DNA of 64,000 bases from Hyphomicrobium sp. CS1BSMeth3 (GCF_900117415.1 NZ_FPEI01000004.1:868001-932000), one strand, 5' to 3'; numbered from the stretch's first letter, positions 18,733-28,192 are shown. Notes: generated by a model from the letters alone, not told the origin. Program-made: numbers and translations.

Positions 18733-19584
18733 ATGGATCTCCAAACCACGCCGCCGGTCATGGATACCACCGCTCGAACGGATATGACCAAAGATCAAAG
18801 CTCCACTACCGAACTGGCCTGGAACAGAATGACTGCGCAGGAGCTCGTTGCGGCCGCCGAAGCAGATGCCGTAGTGCTTCTGCCCGTCGCATCTACTGAG
18901 CAGCATGGTCCACACCTGACGACCGGTGTCGACACGTTCCTGGTAACTGAGGGGTGTCGACGCGTCGCGTCGATAGTCAGCAAGCAGCGCGCGATCGTCG
19001 TCGCTCCGACTGTATGGATGGGCCTCGCCGAGCATCATGTCGCGTTTGGCGGCACGTTCTCTCTATCTTTGACAACGTACCATGCTTTGCTGCGCGAGCT
19101 GTGCCGATCTATTCTCCGTGCGCGCTTTAAGAAGATCCTGATCGTGAATGGCCATGGCGGCAACATTGCTGCATTGGCGGCCATGACAACGGATCTCGCG
19201 CAGGAATTGTCGGCTCCGATCGCAACCACGACCCTGTACGATTTCGCGCATCAATCTGACGCCTACGTGTCGATTTTGGAGGATCAGACGGGGGTGCAGC
19301 ACGCATGCGAGGCGGAGACCTCGATGATGCTCGCGGCGTTTCCCGATTGTGTGCGGACTGACCGGATTAGCGAGGCTTTCAATCCCCGTGGCGTGCAAAA
19401 GGATCGAAAGCTCGGGAACTCGACGCCTCCGCTCAACCGTTGGCGCTCATTCTCAATGATTGCGCCCACAGGTGTGATGGGGGATGCCCGCAAGGCAACA
19501 GCAATCAAGGGAGAGTGTCTGCTCGACGTGGCCGCCGAACTTCTCGCCGCACGCCTGATAGATGGTCAGCCTTGGTCGGACTGA
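18733..19584 (+). CDS. Creatininase-family amidohydrolase
   Basis: The protein has 283 residues from the ATG at 18733. The frame is open back to 18607, but that part overlaps the exporter gene. The metal-binding blocks are clear: L-P-V-A-S-T-E-Q-H-G-P-H-L, then D-T-F-L-V, then V-N-G-H-G-G-N, and E-A-E-T-S-M-M-L. The family includes creatininase, mycofactocin-processing peptidase MftE and FAPy deformylase (ArfB), all metal-dependent hydrolases of amide bonds. It probably belongs to the same transcript as the cupin and exporter, 83 bp downstream. The substrate is unknown. Confidence 0.9.
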   Translation: MDLQTTPPVMDTTARTDMTKDQSSTTELAWNRMTAQELVAAAEADAVVLLPVASTEQHGPHLTTGVDTFLVTEGCRRVASIVSKQRAIVVAPTVWMGLAEHHVAFGGTFSLSLTTYHALLRELCRSILRARFKKILIVNGHGGNIAALAAMTTDLAQELSAPIATTTLYDFAHQSDAYVSILEDQTGVQHACEAETSMMLAAFPDCVRTDRISEAFNPRGVQKDRKLGNSTPPLNRWRSFSMIAPTGVMGDARKATAIKGECLLDVAAELLAARLIDGQPWSD

Positions 19585-19615
19585 CTGCGTCAATCCTTGG
19601 AAGGAATTGCATCCC

Positions 19616-20257
19616 ATGTATCGCCTTCACTGCTTCTGCCAGTCGGGTAACAGCTTCAAGGTAGCCATGATGCTGAATGCTGTGGGCGTGCCGTGGACTC
19701 CCGTTTTCGTGGATTTCATGAACGGAGTGACACGAGAGCCGAATTGGCGGCAGGCAATAAACGAGATGGGCGAAGTGCCGGTGTTCGAAGATGGCGCATT
19801 GCGGCTTACACAGTCGGGCCTGATCCTCCATTATCTGGCAGAAAAGCATCAGCAGTTCGCAGGTCACGGCCAGGATGAAAAGCGCGAAGTGTGGCGATGG
19901 ATTCTGTTCGACAATCACAAATTCAGCAGCTACTTCGTGAGCTACAGGTTTCTCAAGTCCTTCGTAGCGAGGCCTCCCGATCCCGCCGTGATGGCGTGGC
20001 TCAAGGGCAGGATCGATGCCGCGTTCGCAATCGCCGACAGGCATCTTGCAACGCGTTCGTTCGTTGTCGGCGAGCATCCGACGATCGCCGACATGTCTAT
20101 GGCGGGATACCTGTTCTATCCGCCCGAAGAAAGCGGCTATGAATTGCAGAGCAGCCATCCCAACATAGCGCGCTGGCTGGAGCGGGTCCGTGCCATCCCT
20201 GGCTGGGCACATCCGTACGACATACTTCCAGGCACTCGAATTCAACCGTTCCACTGA
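19616..20257 (+). CDS. Glutathione S-transferase family protein
   Basis: The protein has 213 residues. The N-terminal thioredoxin-like domain shows M-Y-R-L-H-C-F-C-Q-S-G-N-S-F-K-V, then N-E-M-G-E-V-P-V-F-E-D-G and the L-T-Q-S-G-L-I-L-H-Y-L glutathione-binding block. The C-terminal all-helical domain contains G-E-H-P-T-I-A-D-M-S-M-A-G-Y, the usual GST N-capping segment. GGAAGGAA precedes the ATG at 19616, which is preferred over an upstream in-frame start. It lies 31 bp after the creatininase gene, so co-transcription is likely. Confidence 0.92.
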   Translation: MYRLHCFCQSGNSFKVAMMLNAVGVPWTPVFVDFMNGVTREPNWRQAINEMGEVPVFEDGALRLTQSGLILHYLAEKHQQFAGHGQDEKREVWRWILFDNHKFSSYFVSYRFLKSFVARPPDPAVMAWLKGRIDAAFAIADRHLATRSFVVGEHPTIADMSMAGYLFYPPEESGYELQSSHPNIARWLERVRAIPGWAHPYDILPGTRIQPFH

Positions 20258-20618
20258 TCGCGCCCAAGAGAACGCTATCGCAATCGCCGCGAGATCGAGC
20301 AAATGGTTGCTGTCCTGGACGACATCCTCCGCAACATGAATGAAGGCACATAACATCTAGAGTTAAGTTCACTTCTGGGCCTGCTAACCGTGTTAGGTTG
20401 CTGCCGGCTGCAATGGTGGCCCCTGGGGCTGTCTTCCTGGCGTCCTCCGCTTGCACCGTTTCCGGCATGGTCCTTCGCGCTGCAGGTGGACGCTTCTCTG
20501 CCGCAAAGTGGACTGGCAGCACCGGTATCGATCTGGGAGCCGACCCAATAGGACCCGAGGTGATAGCTGCCCGCTGGCCCGAAATTTTAGGCTCCCAGCT
20601 ACGAGAGGCGAACCGCCG
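20258..20618. other. Intergenic stretch, possible gene remnant
   Basis: This 361-bp gap holds no intact gene. A short frame ending at a TAA near 20353 reads E-R-Y-R-N-R-R-E-I-E-Q-M-V-A-V-L-D-D-I and looks protein-like, so it may be the tail of a deleted gene. It could not be assigned. Confidence 0.3.
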
Positions 20619-21440
20619 ATGGACACCTGCGCGGACTGGCGAGAGCTCAATCGCGCCATGTGGGACGCGAAGACGCCCGCACACCTGAGATCACCCATCT
20701 ACGATGTGGATGGTTTCAAAGCAGGGCGGCTTTCGCTCCGATCGCGCGAGATTATCGACCTCGGTGACGTCAGCGGAAAGGATCTCGTCCACCTACAATG
20801 CCACATCGGGTTGGATACCCTCTCCTGGGCCCGCCTTGGCGCCAGAGTGACCGGATTGGATTTCTCGGAGCCCGCTGTGCAGGCGGCGACTGCCTTGGCC
20901 CGAGACATCGGGGTCGAGGCGCGCTTCGTGATGTCAGATGTGTACGACGCGCCCGCGGCTCTGAACGGCAGCACTTATGACATCGTTTATACGGGCGTGG
21001 GTGCGCTCTGCTGGCTTCCGGACATGAGCCGATGGGCCGGAGTGGTTCGCGATCTGCTTCGACCCAAGGGCCAGCTCTACTTGTTCGAGTTTCACCCCGT
21101 GATCTGGATGCTGGAGAGCAGCTCAACGACCGAGCTGGAGATCCGGTACAGTTACTTCACGCCCCACGAAGGTCACCGGGAAGCGGGTGCCGTCGACTAT
21201 GCAGATGCCAGCACTCCTGCATCTGCAGAGTCCACGGTGCAATGGAACCATCCGATCGGCGAGGTGGTGACTGCGCTCACCAATGCAGGGCTGCGGATAG
21301 ACTCACTACACGAGCTCGATCGAGAGGTCCTTCGCCGATGGGAAATGATGGAGCCCGCCGAGGACGGCCTGTTTCGGATGCCGTCCATCAAGCCATCACT
21401 CCCACTCATGTACGTGCTGCGCGCACACCGCCCCGCATGA
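20619..21440 (+). CDS. Class I SAM-dependent methyltransferase
   Basis: The protein has 273 residues. The Rossmann-type methyltransferase core shows V-H-L-Q-C-H-I-G-L-D-T-L (motif I), V-T-G-L-D-F-S-E-P-A (post I), D-I-V-Y-T-G-V-G-A-L-C-W-L and the L-L-R-P-K-G-Q-L-Y-L-F-E strand. GAGAGGCG lies upstream of the ATG at 20619. The same frame is open further upstream but is not coding-like there. The methyl acceptor is unknown. It follows the GST gene on the same strand after 361 bp and is probably expressed separately. Confidence 0.9.
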   Translation: MDTCADWRELNRAMWDAKTPAHLRSPIYDVDGFKAGRLSLRSREIIDLGDVSGKDLVHLQCHIGLDTLSWARLGARVTGLDFSEPAVQAATALARDIGVEARFVMSDVYDAPAALNGSTYDIVYTGVGALCWLPDMSRWAGVVRDLLRPKGQLYLFEFHPVIWMLESSSTTELEIRYSYFTPHEGHREAGAVDYADASTPASAESTVQWNHPIGEVVTALTNAGLRIDSLHELDREVLRRWEMMEPAEDGLFRMPSIKPSLPLMYVLRAHRPA

Positions 21441-22029
21441 AGGCCCTCAACCGGGATCAGCTTCACTTGTAGTATCCAAAGGATCGGCCGTCGGCTCGCC
21501 CCTCGCGCGCAGCCTTAGTCGTCGCTCATCGCAGCTGCTGGGCGGACGACAAGGAACTACCGGACCGCCCCAAGTCGGCGTGCCATCGCAGCAATGGTTC
21601 CCGCCGTTTCGGCGGGACGGAGCCCAACTTGGTGATCGCGATGGGCGTAGTTGACAATCTCGGCAAGGGAGCGGCTGGTCAGGCTATGCAGAATGCGAAC
21701 CTGATCTGCGGACTACCCGAAACCGCAGGTCTGGACAGCGCACCTGTTTGGCCGTGAGATCGTAGGTTCGCTACAGTACCTATGAGCGGACACCATATCA
21801 GCGTCGGCATCCAACGGTTGACGGTCGAATCTGGCCCTTCGCGGCAATCGTGCGACGCATTGGTCACGTCAGCTGCTTGCTAGTGAGCGGAAACATTCGC
21901 CGGTCCGCGCAAACGACGTCGCGGACGGCGGAGAGGAGCAGGTCATAACAGCAACCATCCACTTTCGACCGTCGCTGACGCGACTAAGATGGCCTTGCCC
22001 TTCGTCCGCTCCTCCGTACTATTGCCGAC
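21441..22029. other. Intergenic stretch, nothing recognised
   Basis: This 589-bp region shows no credible gene, terminator or known repeat. It may contain decayed coding sequence. Confidence 0.5.
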
Positions 22030-22743
22030 ATGACACCAAGCTACCTTCTCGTCCCTGGCCCGCCTGTACGCGCCTCAAGTTGGCAGCCGACTGCCGAACT
22101 GTTGCGCAACACAGGATTCTCGGTTCAGGTGCCGGACGTATTGGCTGGCAATGCATCTCCACCAAGCTGGAGTGCATGGACGAGCCACTTGCTCGAACTG
22201 ATAACTCTGGATGAGAGCTCGATTGTTGTCGGTCACAGTTCCGCGTGTGCACTAGCGGTAGAGCTGGCTACCAAGAAAGCCGTGCGTGGCGTCATCCTTG
22301 TGGATGGCGACATTCCTCCGCCTCAGGGCGCCGCACCACCGGTTCGGCCTGCGTTGCTTGAGTTCATTGCAAGCATTGCGGACGAGACCGGTACATTGCC
22401 ACCTTGGTCCCGCTGGTTTGCCAATGACGCGGCTCGCGCATCGCTTGTGGGCATCGATGTCTTGCAACAGGATGCGGTTGCCTTTGCGCGCTTTGAGCAA
22501 GAGCTTCCCAGGCTGCGTGTCGAATGGTTCAACGACGTAGTTGAGCTTGGCCGATGGGATCACGTGCGCGCTGGCTACATTCAGGCTTCCCAGATTTATG
22601 ATCATGCGTCAGCTGAGGCCATTCGGCGGGGATGGCCAGTTGCAAAGCTGAATGGCACTCACCTGGATCCTACGACCCGACCAGTTGTGATGGCTGAAGC
22701 GATCATCTCGATGACACGCTTAGTGGGATTGGTTCAGGACTGA
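22030..22743 (+). CDS. Alpha/beta-hydrolase fold protein
   Basis: The protein has 237 residues. The strand-nucleophile-helix block reads I-V-V-G-H-S-S-A-C-A-L-A, giving the G-x-S-x-A/G elbow with the nucleophile Ser. The block N-G-T-H-L-D-P-T near the C-terminus provides the catalytic His. The opening Y-L-L-V-P-G-P-P-V-R-A-S-S-W strand fits the fold's oxyanion region. No signal peptide is seen. It stands alone, and the substrate is unknown. Confidence 0.8.
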   Translation: MTPSYLLVPGPPVRASSWQPTAELLRNTGFSVQVPDVLAGNASPPSWSAWTSHLLELITLDESSIVVGHSSACALAVELATKKAVRGVILVDGDIPPPQGAAPPVRPALLEFIASIADETGTLPPWSRWFANDAARASLVGIDVLQQDAVAFARFEQELPRLRVEWFNDVVELGRWDHVRAGYIQASQIYDHASAEAIRRGWPVAKLNGTHLDPTTRPVVMAEAIISMTRLVGLVQD

Positions 22744-23011
22744 TGGAAGTACATCCGAGCGCCTGTCGCCATTTTCGCAAGCAGACAATCGGCGGCACAT
22801 AAAGCCGACAAACTCCGATGTCTCTTGCGGGTCAGGAGCACGCACTATGCCGTCCTGCATGTAGGTCTGCTGCATCTGCAGAAGCCGCCGTACGGCTCGA
22901 AAGTGTCTGCTTGGCCTCGACGACCGGAAGCGGGCTGCGCTTCGCCGAAGGTCCGCGTCGGGCCAGCAGCGGAAGTCCGGCATCTGTGAACATGTGGGGG
23001 TCGACCACACC

Positions 23012-23428
23012 TTAGGGGACAGAGCTAGTCCATGTTTCCTGAGCAACCGCATCGGTCCACGCAGACCCAATGGGCTGAAGCACAACCCAGGTTTCAGCGA
23101 GTTTGCTGTCTTCGATGCGATAGGATTGCATTCCCGCGTGCGTCCGCACTTCACCGCTTTGTGGGTCCGTCCACTTCATTGTGAAGCGGTACCAGGCGCG
23201 ATCACCGCCAAACGCGTGATCGTAAACGATGATGCGGATGTCAGGCCGGTTTCTCTTCAATTCTGCAAGCTCATCTGCATAAGCCTCGCGCGTGACGGTC
23301 CGGTCGCCCGCTTCGTCGTGGCGGATGTAGCGTGGCGCAACGCAGGTTGCCACAAGGTCGAATTCTCCCCGATGCCAAACGCGCTCCCAGTAGTCAAACA
23401 GGTCTCGAAGCGCCGCTTCCTTGCTCAT
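23012..23428 (-). CDS. SnoaL-like / NTF2-fold protein
   Basis: The protein has 138 residues. The opening L-R-D-L-F-D-Y-W-E-R-V-W-H-R-G-E-F-D-L-V, then Y-I-R-H-D-E-A, R-E-A-Y-A-D-E-L and the C-terminal beta strands (W-Y-R-F-T-M-K-W-T-D, Y-R-I-E-D-S-K-L-A-E-T-W-V) follow the SnoaL/NTF2-like pattern. In this fold a conical pocket binds small hydrophobic ligands. Family members include polyketide cyclases, limonene epoxide hydrolases and many proteins of unknown role. It stands alone and no catalytic assignment is made. Confidence 0.82.
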   Translation of the reverse strand: MSKEAALRDLFDYWERVWHRGEFDLVATCVAPRYIRHDEAGDRTVTREAYADELAELKRNRPDIRIIVYDHAFGGDRAWYRFTMKWTDPQSGEVRTHAGMQSYRIEDSKLAETWVVLQPIGSAWTDAVAQETWTSSVP

Positions 23429-23717
23429 CCTTGAGTCCCTCCATGCTCAGGCTCACGATGCAACAGAGCTACTGACAGCATTACGTCAGCAGCACGAAGG
23501 GCAAAGAGCGCAAAGGTGAGGACATCCTCACCCGAGAGCTATTCACGCGCTGGAATACGATGTATCCGGCTTCACATACGACCATCTGCTGGCTGCGATT
23601 GCCGATATTCGAGGTGGTCCAATAGCGTCCGTCGGCTAACCGGTGCTACGGGCCATAGCTTGACATAGGGCTCGCTCGTCGCCGCTGCCGCGAATGCCGC
23701 GAAGGGGACGCGTTCTT
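23429..23717. other. Intergenic stretch, nothing recognised
   Basis: Between the NTF2-fold gene start and the 3' end of the TetR gene no reading frame or structured element stands out. Confidence 0.4.
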
Positions 23718-24296
23718 TTACGCATGACGGCGCCGCGCAGCGCCGTGTCCGGCAGTTCGCGCGCCAAATCCGATCCGCTTCAGCTCGCCCACCATCTGCG
23801 CTAGTGCTTCGCCGGTAAGCTTGTTCCTGCTCAAGGCCGCGCCCAGATAGGCCCAGTAAAGCAACTGAGCACGCGTCGCCGCGGCCTCGGGCGCGATCCC
23901 CGCTTCCGCAAGCAGACGCTCAATGTAGTCGCGCCGCCGGCGGTCCACGTCTCTGATAGCTCGCGCAGCCTCCGCGCTTTGATCGGCCCAGGCTCGCAGC
24001 CGGATCTCGACCACGCTGTAGTGGCCGAACGCACGCAGCAATAGGACCTCAAGGCGCTCCTCGGGCGATTGATAGCCCGCAAGATCGGCGATGATGGCTT
24101 CCGTCGCCGCCTGCTTCCAATGCTCGATCACCCTTGCGTGAAACGCACCCAGATCGCTGAAGTGCCAATAGAAGCTGCCGCGCGAGACGCCAAGCTTGCG
24201 CGCAAGTACGTCAGCCTTCAGAGCCTCGAGCCCGTCCCGGGCGAGCGTCTTCAAACCGAATTCAATCCAGTCTTGCGCAGTCAACCGCTTGGTCAT
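23718..24296 (-). CDS. TetR-family transcriptional regulator
   Basis: The protein has 192 residues. The N-terminal DNA-binding domain shows W-I-E-F-G-L-K-T-L-A-R-D-G, then V-L-A-R-K-L-G-V-S-R-G-S-F-Y-W-H-F, the TetR helix-turn-helix, at residues of about 10-50. The remainder is a helical ligand-binding and dimerisation domain. It is divergent from a small membrane protein and an NAD(P)-binding oxidoreductase. Two palindromes in the 79-bp gap are probable operators, so it likely represses both itself and the rightward pair. Confidence 0.92.
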   Translation of the reverse strand: MTKRLTAQDWIEFGLKTLARDGLEALKADVLARKLGVSRGSFYWHFSDLGAFHARVIEHWKQAATEAIIADLAGYQSPEERLEVLLLRAFGHYSVVEIRLRAWADQSAEAARAIRDVDRRRRDYIERLLAEAGIAPEAAATRAQLLYWAYLGAALSRNKLTGEALAQMVGELKRIGFGARTAGHGAARRRHA

Positions 24297-24307
24297 CGAG
24301 TCGCACC

Positions 24308-24366
24308 ATACAGGCCTGTATTGAATCCCACAACTCGCCGCCCTACGTTACATACACTACTGTATG
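24308..24366. promoter_or_regulatory. Two palindromic operator candidates for the TetR regulator
   Basis: ATACAGGCCTGTAT at 24308-24321 is a perfect 14-base palindrome next to the tetR-type gene's start. CATAC-N6-GTATG at 24351-24366 lies just before the membrane protein gene. Both share the half-site ATAC/GTAT. Their position between divergent genes fits autoregulation and repression. Confidence 0.7.
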
Positions 24367-24375
24367 GAGATGGTC

Positions 24376-24726
24376 ATGCGAGATTTGTCGCTTCAAGCAG
24401 CAGGCGGGCTGGCCATTCTTGTCGCGATCGCGCACGGCGTGATTGCCGAGCTGCAAGTTTTCTCCCGAGCGCGCATAGAGCCGCGAGGAACGCAAAGGCT
24501 TTTGCGCATGGTCTGGCAGGCCAGCACAGTCGACTGGATCGCGATCGGCTTCCTGCTCATTGCCGCGTCCGCGCTCGAGGCGGAAAGTGCCCGTCCATGG
24601 ATCATTGCCGTGGCTGTCATCGTTTATGGATATGCCGCAATCGGAAACGCCGTTGCGACGCGCGGGCGGCATATGGGCTGGATCTTGATGCTCATTGTTG
24701 TTGCCCTTGCATTGATGGGTCTCTAG
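24376..24726 (+). CDS. Small four-helix membrane protein
   Basis: The protein has 116 residues with four hydrophobic segments: G-G-L-A-I-L-V-A-I-A-H-G-V-I, D-W-I-A-I-G-F-L-L-I-A-A-S-A-L, W-I-I-A-V-A-V-I-V-Y-G-Y-A-A-I, and G-W-I-L-M-L-I-V-V-A-L-A-L. Three ATGs lie in frame at 24364, 24370 and 24376. The last is preferred because GGAG lies 6 bases before it and the first overlaps the operator palindrome. It was not assigned to a named family. It is followed after 62 bp by the epimerase-like gene, probably in one TetR-controlled transcript. Confidence 0.72.
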   Translation: MRDLSLQAAGGLAILVAIAHGVIAELQVFSRARIEPRGTQRLLRMVWQASTVDWIAIGFLLIAASALEAESARPWIIAVAVIVYGYAAIGNAVATRGRHMGWILMLIVVALALMGL

Positions 24727-24788
24727 CCGGAGCACCAGCATATGAGCCCAGGTCACCACCCCAAGAGCAACCATGGGAGCTCAGGGTC

Positions 24789-25757
24789 ATGCGTATCCTC
24801 GTAGCCGGCGCGACCGGTGCCATAGGTCGCGCCCTTCTGCCTCGCCTCGTCGACGCTGGACATAGCGTCGTAGGCACCACGCGAACTGCCAACAAAACCA
24901 CCCACATCCGCCAAGTGGGGGCCGAGGCGCTCGTCGTGGACGGCCTCGATCGCGAAGCGATGGGCCGAGCCGTCCGCTCCACCGGCCCGGATGTGATCGT
25001 GCATGAGATGACAGATCTTAAAGGCGCTTCGGATCTACGGCACTTCGATCGGGCCTTCGCGGTCAGCAATCGCTTGCGCACCGAGGGAACCGACCACTTG
25101 CTGGCAGCGGCGCGGGACGCGGGCGTTGGGCGCTTCATCGCGCAAAGCTTCTGTGGCTGGCCCTATGCGAGGACCGGCGGCAACATCAAGAACGAGGGTG
25201 ACCCGCTCGACCCTGACCCGCCGCAGCAGCTGCGCCGTACACTGGATGCGATCCGCTATCTTGAGAGCACAGTCACGCAGGCGCCCGATGTCGGCGGCAT
25301 CGTGCTTCGGTATGGCGCCTTCTATGGCCCCGGAACCGGCGTGTTCGACGGTCCGCTTGTCGAGCAGATTGCCCGACGGCGTGTGCCTCTTGTCGGCAGC
25401 GGCAACGGCTGGTGGTCGTTTGTCCATATCGAGGATGCGGCAGCCGCCACGGTGTTGGCCATCGGCAAGGGTTCGCCTGGGAACATCTACAATGTCGTCG
25501 ACGATGATCCTGCCCCGGTGCGCGAGTGGTTGCCGGCTCTTGCCGCCATGCTCGGCGCCAAGCCGCCGCGGCGCATTCCCGCGTGGCTGGCGAGAATCGC
25601 CGCCGGCGAGCACATGGTTACGATGATGACGCAAGCGCGCGCAGCCTCCAACGCCAAGGCAAGGTGCGATCTCGATTGGCATCCAATGCACCCGAGCTGG
25701 CGGGAGGGATTTGCCGAGATCATAAGACTGCGCGGGACTACAGCAGCTGCATCTTAG
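24789..25757 (+). CDS. NAD(P)-dependent epimerase/reductase, extended SDR type
   Basis: The protein has 322 residues. The N-terminal Rossmann motif is M-R-I-L-V-A-G-A-T-G-A-I-G-R, the G-x-x-G-x-x-G of atypical/extended SDRs. L-R-Y-G-A-F-Y-G-P-G-T and W-S-F-V-H-I-E-D-A-A are further blocks of the epimerase group. The canonical Y-x-x-x-K pair is not obvious: the middle reads F-C-G-W-P-Y-A-R-T-G-G-N-I-K, which keeps a Tyr but with a different spacing, so this may be an atypical SDR. It is second in the TetR-controlled unit. The substrate is unknown. Confidence 0.88.
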   Translation: MRILVAGATGAIGRALLPRLVDAGHSVVGTTRTANKTTHIRQVGAEALVVDGLDREAMGRAVRSTGPDVIVHEMTDLKGASDLRHFDRAFAVSNRLRTEGTDHLLAAARDAGVGRFIAQSFCGWPYARTGGNIKNEGDPLDPDPPQQLRRTLDAIRYLESTVTQAPDVGGIVLRYGAFYGPGTGVFDGPLVEQIARRRVPLVGSGNGWWSFVHIEDAAAATVLAIGKGSPGNIYNVVDDDPAPVREWLPALAAMLGAKPPRRIPAWLARIAAGEHMVTMMTQARAASNAKARCDLDWHPMHPSWREGFAEIIRLRGTTAAAS

Positions 25758-26122
25758 ATCTTCTGGCCTTCCTGACGCGTGCATCTGTAAGGTAAGCGTC
25801 GCCTTGAGGCCATGTTGCGTTCGAGGCTGGGGCTGACAGTCAATCGGCGGCGACTGTCCTATCCGTTCGACGTCCGTTGTGTGAGCGTAGCGTCACTGCC
25901 CACACTTGCATTGCTGTGGGTCATCTGCATCGGTCCGGCTGGTCGGGCAACTTCCGCTCCATCTCTCCAAACGGACGGCGCCGAAATGGAGGTCATCGTC
26001 GCGATGGGCCAGGAGCTGCCATTGGCAACCGCCATTAGTAGGCATCTATCAAAGACTCGGTTTGCATGACCGTACGTTGTTTGCCGCGACGGACCCTTCG
26101 CGTTCCCTGGGGAGATCGCAGT
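25758..26122. other. Intergenic stretch, nothing convincing
   Basis: This 365-bp gap contains a short frame with one hydrophobic stretch but no ribosome-binding site or family match, and it is treated as non-coding. Confidence 0.4.
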
Positions 26123-27667
26123 ATGAATTTCAACGGTGCGACGACCGCAGTGCTCCTGGCTCTTGCCGTGGCCCAGACCTTCGCCTTCAAGACGGAGGCG
26201 CAAGAACGCCAATTACTGACGTGGCCCACGAAGGCGTGGGAGGTCTCGACGCCGGAAGCGCAGGGCATGGACTCTCGCGCAATCGCCCGCTTGATCGACG
26301 ATGTTGGCACCTACAAGCAGGACAGCTTGTTGATCGTCCGCAATGGAAAGATCGTTGCTGACGCCTACTACGCACCCTACGTTGCCGGCATCAGGCACGA
26401 CCTGCGCTCGGTGACCAAGAGTTTCGTAGCGACCATGATCGGCGTCCTCGTGCAGCAGGGAAAGCTCGAGAGCGTCGACCGGCCAGTGCTCGACTTCTTT
26501 CCCGACAGGACGATCGCCAATCTCGACGACCGCAAAAAGGCGATCACGGTCCAGAACCTCCTCGACATGGCCTCCGGAATTGCTTGGGTGGAGCGCGCCT
26601 ACACACCGGACGAAACCCTTATCCGGATGTACAGGAGCCCGGACCCGACCGGGTTCGTGCTCGACCAGCCAATGTCCGATCCACCGGGAGAGAAGTTCTA
26701 CTACAAGGGCGGTGATCCTTATCTTCTCTCGGCGTTGATCAACAAGCTGACCGGGCAGAACGCGCTCGCGTTCGCCAGAACGGAGTTGTTCGCGCCACTC
26801 GGCATCACCGACGTCCGCTGGACTCCCATCGACAAGCAGGGCGTCGTGACAGGCGAGGCCGGGATGCGCCTCACGCCGCACGACATGGCAAAGCTCGGTT
26901 TCCTCTATCTGCGCGACGGCGTCTGGGACGGAAAGCGGATCATCCCCTCCGCCTGGGTCGAGCGGGCGAGGAAGGGCAATGTCACGACCCTTTTCGGCAA
27001 GTATGCAAACCTGTGGTGGTCGATCCCGGACAGGGATGCGTTCATGGCGCTCGGGCGGCACGGCCAGTTCATCGTCGTGCTGCCGAAGCTCGATGTTGTC
27101 GCGGTCCTCACCGGCGTCGTGCCCGACGGCGAGAAGCGCTTTCCTTGGTCTTCGTTGATTGATCAGATCGTGGCTGCAGCTAAATCGGATAAACCGCTAC
27201 CGCCTGATCCTGAGGCCGTGGCTGCGCTGAACGCGTCCCTGCTCAACGCCGCGACGGAAAAGGCAACGCCGGTCGGTCCGGCGCCAGAGCTGGTCAATAC
27301 AGTGTCCGGCAAAACCTGGCGCTTCAACGACAATGCGCTGCGTGTCAGGGCAGTCAGACTGAACCTTGCCGGCGCAGATCCCACGGTCGAGGCGACGATC
27401 TACTCCGCCAAGCCGGGCGGCGAGGAGACAAGTTTATCGGAGCCAATCGGGCTGGATGGCCGCTCGCGCGGCAAGGCAGCCATCGATGCCGTCGTTGCCA
27501 ACAAAGGCAACTGGCTGGACGATCGCACCTTCGTGCTCGAACGGCGCATCCTGGGAGACGGTACAATAACCTACTGGACGTTCCGGTTTGAGGAGGACCA
27601 CCTCAAACTTCGATTCAGAAACACGGGCGGATACGTGACCGAGCTGCGCGGCGAAGCAGTGAATTGA
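26123..27667 (+). CDS. Secreted serine hydrolase, beta-lactamase class C family
   Basis: The protein has 514 residues from the ATG at 26123, which follows GGGGAGATC. A signal peptide is likely at residues 1-27 (N-terminal N-F-N-G, hydrophobic A-V-L-L-A-L-A-V-A, then T-E-A-Q-E). Ser96-V-T-K99 is the SxxK motif. The second motif appears as F-Y-Y-K-G-G, in place of the usual Y-x-N, and G-R-H-G-Q-F gives the HxG-type third motif. A C-terminal domain of about 140 residues (from about 370) is beta-rich and unlike the catalytic part. It resembles the cytosolic protein at 1665-2726 but is longer and exported. It is probably a periplasmic esterase or amidase, with unknown substrate. Confidence 0.9.
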   Translation: MNFNGATTAVLLALAVAQTFAFKTEAQERQLLTWPTKAWEVSTPEAQGMDSRAIARLIDDVGTYKQDSLLIVRNGKIVADAYYAPYVAGIRHDLRSVTKSFVATMIGVLVQQGKLESVDRPVLDFFPDRTIANLDDRKKAITVQNLLDMASGIAWVERAYTPDETLIRMYRSPDPTGFVLDQPMSDPPGEKFYYKGGDPYLLSALINKLTGQNALAFARTELFAPLGITDVRWTPIDKQGVVTGEAGMRLTPHDMAKLGFLYLRDGVWDGKRIIPSAWVERARKGNVTTLFGKYANLWWSIPDRDAFMALGRHGQFIVVLPKLDVVAVLTGVVPDGEKRFPWSSLIDQIVAAAKSDKPLPPDPEAVAALNASLLNAATEKATPVGPAPELVNTVSGKTWRFNDNALRVRAVRLNLAGADPTVEATIYSAKPGGEETSLSEPIGLDGRSRGKAAIDAVVANKGNWLDDRTFVLERRILGDGTITYWTFRFEEDHLKLRFRNTGGYVTELRGEAVN

Positions 27668-27923
27668 CGCGCGTTTCGCCCTAGCGTGGGCTCAAGCATT
27701 GATGGGGTCGGTCCAGCGATGGCCGCGAAGTAGGAGGGCAGCTTTGGGGCAAGTTCGACAATTTAGCCAAGTAGCGATCACGTCAGCAGCGCCCACATAG
27801 CTGTCACTGACTGCGCCGCAGCGATCAGCTATTGCCGGCCCAAGGGCTGCGTAGGTAGCGGTGACAAACGGTTCTTGTCATTTGCGAGAGGCGCGAACAC
27901 CATTGGAATCGAAAGGGTGTGCA

Positions 27924-28142
27924 ATGAAGAGGCCCGGTGAAAGAATAGTCTATGGCGATACGCGGGCAGATGGCTCAACGCCCTTCTGGAGGATGCCAAC
28001 AATCTGGTCCGTGGCCGATGGTAAGCCCACAACGACCGTCACGATTGAAAGCTTGAACATTCTTGATGACGTCGTTTGGTTCGTTGGGCCGTTCGGTCGC
28101 GGAGCACGGCTCAACTTGCGGCAGCCCCGTATCCGTTGCTGA
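27924..28142 (+). CDS. Possible small protein, unknown
   Basis: The frame has 72 residues starting M-K-R-P-G-E-R-I-V-Y-G-D. GAAAGGG lies 7 bases before the ATG, and the composition is balanced rather than Arg/Pro-rich, which favours a real gene. No domain is recognised. It lies alone in the 27668-28192 gap, and the rest of that gap shows nothing. Confidence 0.35.
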   Translation: MKRPGERIVYGDTRADGSTPFWRMPTIWSVADGKPTTTVTIESLNILDDVVWFVGPFGRGARLNLRQPRIRC

Positions 28143-28192
28143 CTTCGCTCCGGTGGTGGGACATGGCGCCTGCGACCTCGATCCCGGCCCCG

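Noticed and set aside
24069-24788. Long upstream extension of the SDR gene's frame
   Set aside because: It overlaps the TetR gene and the membrane protein gene. The Rossmann fold begins at the ATG at 24789.
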